Below, piece by piece: positions 5,574-8,125 of a stretch of DNA of 8,125 bases (within the stretch, counting starts at the first letter, position 1; the number at the start of each line of letters is the position of its first letter). The translations under genes and the position numbers were made by a program. The notes beneath the pieces were generated by a model, which was given only the letters and a program-made list of their open reading frames with translations, was not told where the DNA came from and searched no databases. Origin of the DNA: Streptomycetaceae bacterium (GTDB taxonomy: Bacteria; Actinomycetota; Actinomycetes; Nanopelagicales; Nanopelagicaceae); assembly GCA_027488165.1 (NCBI GenBank), contig JAIYCF010000052.1, positions 1 through 8,125 on the forward strand, written 5' to 3'.

Positions 5574-6281
5574 CTAGTTATAGGGAAATAGTTCCTCGCT
5601 CAATTCAAATTCACCACGCAAAACATGTACTTTGCCCGTGCCGTACTTGCGCCATTGATCTGTCAGCACCACGGCGGTGTTTTCATCAATCCCAAGCAGC
5701 GCGGTATTGGCATCTTTCCTAACAATTGCTGCAGTTACTCGATCAGGTAGCCATCCTAAGAATTTGTCGTAGTGTGGGATAACTTCAATATCTGGAATAA
5801 GGCCTAAGCCTTCGGTGATATGCGAACGACGAATACCGATGATTTTTCCACCAAAGGCCATAGCTCCAGCTGAACAACCAGCTAGCGATGCGCCCTCATG
5901 CCAAGCCTGCACAATTGCTCTCCACATAGGAGTATCGGCAAAAACTTCAGCGAGATGAACTGGGTCTCCCCCAGAAAAATAGATAAGCCCAGCGCTCTTT
6001 ATCTCTTCTATCCAACTTTGGTTATGGGCATCTTCACGAGTTAATACTGGTAAATATTTAACTTCGCAACCAATGCGCGCTGCTTGATCAGCCCCGCGTT
6101 GGCGCCAGAAATCTAAGCGATCTTCACCTTCTTTTCCCGCGGCTGTGGGAATTTGAATATAGGTATTTCTTTTCCCGCGAGAAATACCGAAGCGCAGCAG
6201 CTCTGTTTCGAGCTCCTGCGCTTCGGGTAAATATTCCCCAGAACCAACAAGCGCAAGTGCACCCGGTTGGTTTTGATTCAT
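5574..6281 (-). CDS. Peptidase S51-family protein (peptidase E/cyanophycinase superfamily)
   Basis: This 235-residue protein has no signal peptide and is presumably cytoplasmic. It carries a class I glutamine-amidotransferase-like fold with a serine nucleophile. The nucleophile elbow is AGCSAGAM (134-141, Ser137). A glycine-rich oxyanion segment FSGGDP is at 102-107, a candidate catalytic histidine is in IPHYD (168-172, His170), and LGIDENTAV at 196-204 resembles the acidic S51 motif. The length is close to aspartyl dipeptidase PepE (about 229) and shorter than cyanophycinases; the cyanophycinase DQHF-type motif is replaced by PHYD. Cleavage of a peptide or isopeptide bond is likely, but the substrate is unknown. 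The start is ATG 6281-6279, seven bases after AAAGGTGG (6289-6296). The frame continues to a TTG at 6308 inside icd, which lacks such a site. It lies 13 nt after the icd stop and 21 nt before araA. Confidence 0.85.
   Translation of the reverse strand: MNQNQPGALALVGSGEYLPEAQELETELLRFGISRGKRNTYIQIPTAAGKEGEDRLDFWRQRGADQAARIGCEVKYLPVLTREDAHNQSWIEEIKSAGLIYFSGGDPVHLAEVFADTPMWRAIVQAWHEGASLAGCSAGAMAFGGKIIGIRRSHITEGLGLIPDIEVIPHYDKFLGWLPDRVTAAIVRKDANTALLGIDENTAVVLTDQWRKYGTGKVHVLRGEFELSEELFPYN
6162..6188. repeat. 9-bp perfect inverted repeat inside the S51 gene
   Basis: GGTATTTCT (6162-6170) and AGAAATACC (6180-6188) are exact reverse complements around a 9-nt loop, within codons for a stretch around residues 33-41. 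The left arm and loop also contain the second copy of a 13-nt direct repeat, TTCTTTTCCCGCG, at 6129-6141 and 6167-6179. The two copies lie 38 nt apart and in different codon phases. Confidence 0.5.
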
Positions 6282-6288
6282 CTTTAGG

Positions 6289-6296
6289 CCACCTTT
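6289..6296 (-). promoter_or_regulatory. Ribosome binding site that decides the S51 gene start
   Basis: AAAGGTGG on the minus strand overlaps the last bases of icd, including its stop codon, and lies seven bases before ATG 6281. It supports that ATG over the TTG at 6308 and suggests coupling between icd and the S51 gene. Confidence 0.7.
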
Positions 6297-7509
6297 AAGC
6301 CATTGCAACTTTCAAGTTCTCATCAATTGAATTGAGGAACTCTTGAGTTGTTTGGTATGGAGCATCCTTTGAGATCAAGAGCGAAAGATCTTTAGTCATC
6401 TTTCCTTGCTCTACGGTTTCGATGCAGACGCGTTCTAGAGTTGAACAGAACTTGGCAAGCTCTGCGTTGTTATCTAACTTAGCGCGGTGGGCTAACCCTT
6501 GAGTCCACGCGAAGATTGAGGCGATTGGATTTGTTGATGTCGCCTTACCTGCTTGGTGATCGCGATAGTGGCGAGTAACAGTTCCGTGAGCAGCTTCTGA
6601 TTCGCAGATCTTTCCATCTGGAGTCATAAGTACTGATGTCATCAAACCAAGTGAGCCGTAACCCTGTGCGACGGTATCTGATTGCACATCTCCGTCATAG
6701 TTCTTACAGGCCCAGACGTAGCCACCTTCCATGCGAAGTGACATAGCAACCATGTCATCGATTAGGCGGTGCTCGTACCAAATACCTGCAGCATCAAACT
6801 GGCTCTTGAATTCGGCTTGGTAGATCTCTTCGAAGATATCTTTAAAGCGACCGTCATATGCCTTAAGGATTGTGTTCTTAGTTGAAAGATAGACCGGGAA
6901 CTTGCGAAGAAGTCCGTAGTTAAGGGAAGCGCGAGCAAAGTCGCGAATTGAATCATCGACGTTGTACATCGCCATCGCTACACCTGAAGATTCGAAGTTA
7001 AAGACTTCAGTGTTGATTGGTGTAGAACCATCTTCTGGCACGAAGGAGATAGTTAGCTTTCCTGGACCTGGAACCTTGAAATCTGTTGCGCGGTACTGAT
7101 CACCGAATGCATGACGACCGATAACGATCGGCTTTGTCCAGTGAGGAACCAAGCGTGGCACGTTAGAGATGATGATCGGTTCACGGAAGATTACGCCGCC
7201 CAAGATATTGCGGATTGTTCCGTTAGGAGACTTCCACATCTTCTTAAGACCAAACTCTTCAACGCGAGCCTCGTCAGGAGTAATAGTTGCGCACTTGATA
7301 CCAACGCCATGCTTCTGGATTGCGCGAGCAGCATCAATTGTTACCTGATCATCAGTTGCATCGCGGTGTTCCATGCCAAGGTCGTAATACTCAAGGTTTA
7401 CATCTAGGTAAGGAAGGATCAAGGAATCCTTGATGAACTGCCACATGATGCGGGTCATCTCATCGCCATCGAGTTCGACGACAGTTCCGGTTACTTTGAT
7501 TTTGCTCAT
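6295..7509 (-). CDS. icd: NADP-dependent isocitrate dehydrogenase, homodimeric eukaryote-like type
   Basis: This TCA-cycle enzyme oxidatively decarboxylates isocitrate to 2-oxoglutarate with NADP+ in the cytoplasm. Its 404 residues match the subfamily typified by human IDH1/IDH2 rather than E. coli Icd or the monomeric actinobacterial enzyme. The substrate loop SPNGTIRN is at 94-101, with Arg109 and Arg132 (GRHAFGDQY), catalytic Tyr139 and Lys211 (LSTKNT). Metal-binding aspartates lie in LIDDMVA (Asp251/252) and in NYDGDVQSD (270-278). The NADP segment EAAHGTVTRHYRDH (305-318) is followed by STNPIASIFAWTQGLAHRAKLD (325-346). The ATG start has AAGGAAA (7514-7520) just upstream. It is complete and follows the malate dehydrogenase gene by 37 nt, an arrangement that groups two TCA steps. 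Confidence 0.97.
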   Translation of the reverse strand: MSKIKVTGTVVELDGDEMTRIMWQFIKDSLILPYLDVNLEYYDLGMEHRDATDDQVTIDAARAIQKHGVGIKCATITPDEARVEEFGLKKMWKSPNGTIRNILGGVIFREPIIISNVPRLVPHWTKPIVIGRHAFGDQYRATDFKVPGPGKLTISFVPEDGSTPINTEVFNFESSGVAMAMYNVDDSIRDFARASLNYGLLRKFPVYLSTKNTILKAYDGRFKDIFEEIYQAEFKSQFDAAGIWYEHRLIDDMVAMSLRMEGGYVWACKNYDGDVQSDTVAQGYGSLGLMTSVLMTPDGKICESEAAHGTVTRHYRDHQAGKATSTNPIASIFAWTQGLAHRAKLDNNAELAKFCSTLERVCIETVEQGKMTKDLSLLISKDAPYQTTQEFLNSIDENLKVAMA

Positions 7510-7546
7510 ATCTTTTCCTTATTTCCCTTTTTAGTCCGGTAACGAA

Positions 7547-8125
7547 TTAAAGTGTCTGTACATCTGCTTGCTTGGCACGGACTGCTTCTGCAGCTTCCTT
7601 TAGCCCAGCAAGTTCTGAATCTGTAAGTTTTGTTTCTACAACTTTCTTTACGCCAGAGCGACCGATCTCAGCTTCGACTCCGAGGTAAACGCCTGAGATT
7701 CCGTACTCGCCATCGACCCAAGCACAAACTGGCATTACTGCACCTGAATCTTCGATTACCGCTTTAGCCATGCGCGCTGCTGCTGCAGATGGTGCGTAGT
7801 AAGCGGAACCAGTCTTAAGTAGAGCAACAACTTCTGCACCACCGTTGCGAGTGCGATCAACTAGCTCGTTGATTTCTGCCTGTGAAAGAAGATCAGAGAG
7901 TTGCTTTCCATCTACTGTGCAACGGCTTGGAACCGGAACCATAGTGTCGCCATGTGAGCCCAAAGTCAGAGTCTTAACAGATCCAACGGCAACACCGAGC
8001 TTTTCGGCGACAAAGTTGGTAAAGCGCGCGGTGTCTAGCATTCCGGCTTGGCCCATCACGCGGTTCTTTGGAAAGTTAGTTGCGATCTGAGTTAAAGCAG
8101 TCATTTCATCGAGCGGATTTGAAAC
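7547..8125 (-). CDS. mdh: Malate dehydrogenase, LDH-like type, N-terminal part outside window
   Basis: 192 residues of the C-terminal portion are visible; roughly the first 115-135 residues, including the NAD-binding glycine motif and the specificity residue of the mobile loop, are beyond the right edge. The visible part opens with VSNPLDEMT, typical of NAD-dependent malate dehydrogenases of the lactate-dehydrogenase superfamily. It then has GQAGMLDTARF (visible residues 25-35; Arg34 is the substrate-binding arginine) and GSHGDTMVP (57-65; His59 is the catalytic proton acceptor). GSHGDTMVP rather than GEHGDS favours malate over lactate as substrate. The reaction is malate + NAD+ to oxaloacetate + NADH in the TCA cycle. 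The TAA stop is at 7549-7547; the 37-nt gap to icd shows no terminator, so the two are probably co-transcribed. Confidence 0.93.
   Translation of the reverse strand, partial: VSNPLDEMTALTQIATNFPKNRVMGQAGMLDTARFTNFVAEKLGVAVGSVKTLTLGSHGDTMVPVPSRCTVDGKQLSDLLSQAEINELVDRTRNGGAEVVALLKTGSAYYAPSAAAARMAKAVIEDSGAVMPVCAWVDGEYGISGVYLGVEAEIGRSGVKKVVETKLTDSELAGLKEAAEAVRAKQADVQTL

Noticed and set aside
5574..6281. Calling the S51 gene a cyanophycinase
   Set aside because: It is too short, has no signal peptide, and PHYD stands where the cyanophycinase DQHF-type motif is expected; only the superfamily is supported.
6282..6308. TTG at 6308 as the S51 gene start, overlapping icd
   Set aside because: ATG 6281 has AAAGGTGG at ideal spacing, and the S51 fold begins right after it.
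7111..8090. Plus-strand open frames across icd and mdh
   Set aside because: They are shadows of two highly conserved enzymes, with no family resemblance or ribosome binding site of their own.
1..8125. Mobile elements, CRISPR, tRNA/rRNA or phage genes
   Set aside because: No transposase-like frame, evenly spaced repeats, tRNA cloverleaf or rRNA stretch was seen; nearly all bases are explained by eight metabolic and transport genes.

Overview
All eight protein-coding genes lie on the minus strand, so the window reads as two transcription units running right to left. Moderate base composition, TTG/GTG starts, a two-permease sugar importer with no ATPase gene of its own, and the overall protein flavour suggest a small free-living actinobacterium, possibly a freshwater acI/Nanopelagicales type. 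That assignment is inferred from general resemblance; no rRNA or other taxonomic marker is present.

Unit 1 (8125 down to about 4016) carries the C-terminal part of an LDH-like malate dehydrogenase, a complete eukaryote-like NADP isocitrate dehydrogenase, a small S51 (peptidase E/cyanophycinase superfamily) protein, and a complete L-arabinose isomerase. Intergenic gaps are 37, 13 and 21 nt, so the four are probably co-transcribed. The unit ends in an intrinsic terminator that abuts the araA stop codon. Two TCA-cycle enzymes are thus joined to a pentose isomerase without araB or araD in view.

Unit 2 (about 3970 down past base 1) is a sugar ABC importer operon. It has an upstream region rich in inverted repeats, a family-1 sugar-binding protein closely resembling glucose/galactose-binding proteins of the Thermus GBP/GtsA type, a 118-nt intercistronic region containing a perfect 16-bp hairpin, two inner-membrane permeases overlapping by ATGA, and an APH-fold small-molecule kinase that runs off the left edge. 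The likely job is aldose uptake, powered by a shared ATPase encoded elsewhere, possibly followed by phosphorylation. Both the shared ATPase and the kinase substrate are inferences.

There is no mobile element, CRISPR array, tRNA or rRNA, and no wholly novel gene system. The parts most worth a second look are the non-coding structures of the importer operon (3865-4003 and 2485-2596), the sugar-binding protein's missing lipobox, the unassigned kinase, and the S51 protein's setting.
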